The notes beneath the pieces were generated by a model. It was not told the DNA's origin. It saw nothing but the letters and a program-made list of their open reading frames with translations, and searched no databases. From CAZHRJ01 sp964534765 (GTDB lineage Bacteria > Lindowbacteria > 2-12-FULL-62-27), in contig CAZHRJ010000168.1 of assembly GCA_964534765.1 (NCBI GenBank), positions 1-5,941 on the forward strand: a DNA stretch of 5,941 bases, given 5' to 3'. Shown here one piece after another: positions 5,659 to 5,941 of the stretch. Every line of letters starts with the position of its first letter. The first letter of the stretch is position 1. Both the position numbers and the translations under genes were made by a program.

Positions 5659-5941
5659 TTATTCGGAGACCGCCCGGGTCTTCGGCCTATTCCCGTCCGT
5701 CCAGGAGGCGGCCAATCCGCTGCCGCGCTGCGCCCTGGGCCGGACGATCAATTCCTCTTCCGTCTCCGCATCCATTTCCGTCTGCGAAGGCTCATCCAGC
5801 ATTCTATGAATTTTGTCCAACAGCATGTCGGCGTCGAAGGGCTTGACGATCCAGTCGGTCACTCCATTCTGGCGCGCGCGGGACAGTTCACCTGAATAAT
5901 ACCTGAAAAATCCAGTTTCTCCTCGATAACCGGCCTTTGCA
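5659..5941 (-). CDS. Response-regulator receiver domain protein, 5' truncated
   Basis: The frame is open from the right edge to a TAA at 5659 and shows 93 residues of the C-terminal end. The segment ARQNGVTDWIVKPFDADMLLDKIHRML is a classic end of a CheY-like receiver: the G-x-x-D-x-x-x-KPF block with the conserved Lys (visible residue 33) and Pro, then the last helix. The phosphoacceptor Asp lies off the window. The roughly 45-residue tail after the receiver is acidic then basic, ends in RAVSE and has no recognisable output domain, so this is probably a stand-alone CheY-like protein. The residues before the KPF block (AKAGYRGETGFFRYYSGE) do not look like a normal fourth strand, so a frameshift near the edge is possible. 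It is likely cotranscribed with the FapA-family gene, which starts 4 bases downstream. Confidence 0.8.
   Translation of the reverse strand, partial: AKAGYRGETGFFRYYSGELSRARQNGVTDWIVKPFDADMLLDKIHRMLDEPSQTEMDAETEEELIVRPRAQRGSGLAASWTDGNRPKTRAVSE

Overview
The window is GC-rich, gene-dense bacterial DNA with no rRNA, tRNA, insertion sequence or CRISPR array. Codon use and gene families point to a free-living bacterium of unclear phylum. The protein families present are too widespread to name a lineage. Both edges cut through genes.

Region 1 (1-2594, + strand) is the tail of a catabolic operon. It holds the C-terminal half of a PuuD-like gamma-glutamyl amide hydrolase, an NAD-type short-chain dehydrogenase/reductase (SDR) and an aldehyde dehydrogenase (ALDH). 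The genes overlap or nearly abut, so they are probably cotranscribed. The set would fit oxidation of an alcohol to an aldehyde and then to an acid on a gamma-glutamylated amine, followed by release of glutamate. The substrate cannot be read from the sequence.

Region 2 (2651-4001) is a toxin-antitoxin island of two complete type II modules placed back to back. A vapBC pair runs on the - strand and a mazEF/pemIK-type pair on the + strand. They diverge from an AT-rich spacer of about 200 bases (3261-3459). The spacer holds a candidate promoter and a strong ribosome binding site for each module, short direct repeats, and a 27-base imperfect palindrome over the mazEF -10 region that is probably the autoregulatory operator. 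In both modules the antitoxin comes first and overlaps the toxin by a few bases.

Region 3 (4035-5941, - strand) holds a complete FapA/DUF342 family protein. It starts four bases after the stop of an upstream gene that ends in a response-regulator receiver domain and is cut by the window edge. The pair is probably one transcription unit linked to signalling or cell-surface/flagellar functions.

No gap without a gene exceeds 300 bases. The gaps 2595-2650 and 4002-4034 lie between convergent genes and contain no convincing terminator. Nothing here is clearly a new system. The least ordinary parts are the divergent toxin-antitoxin island with its operator, the glutamylation-type oxidation cassette and the receiver-FapA pairing.
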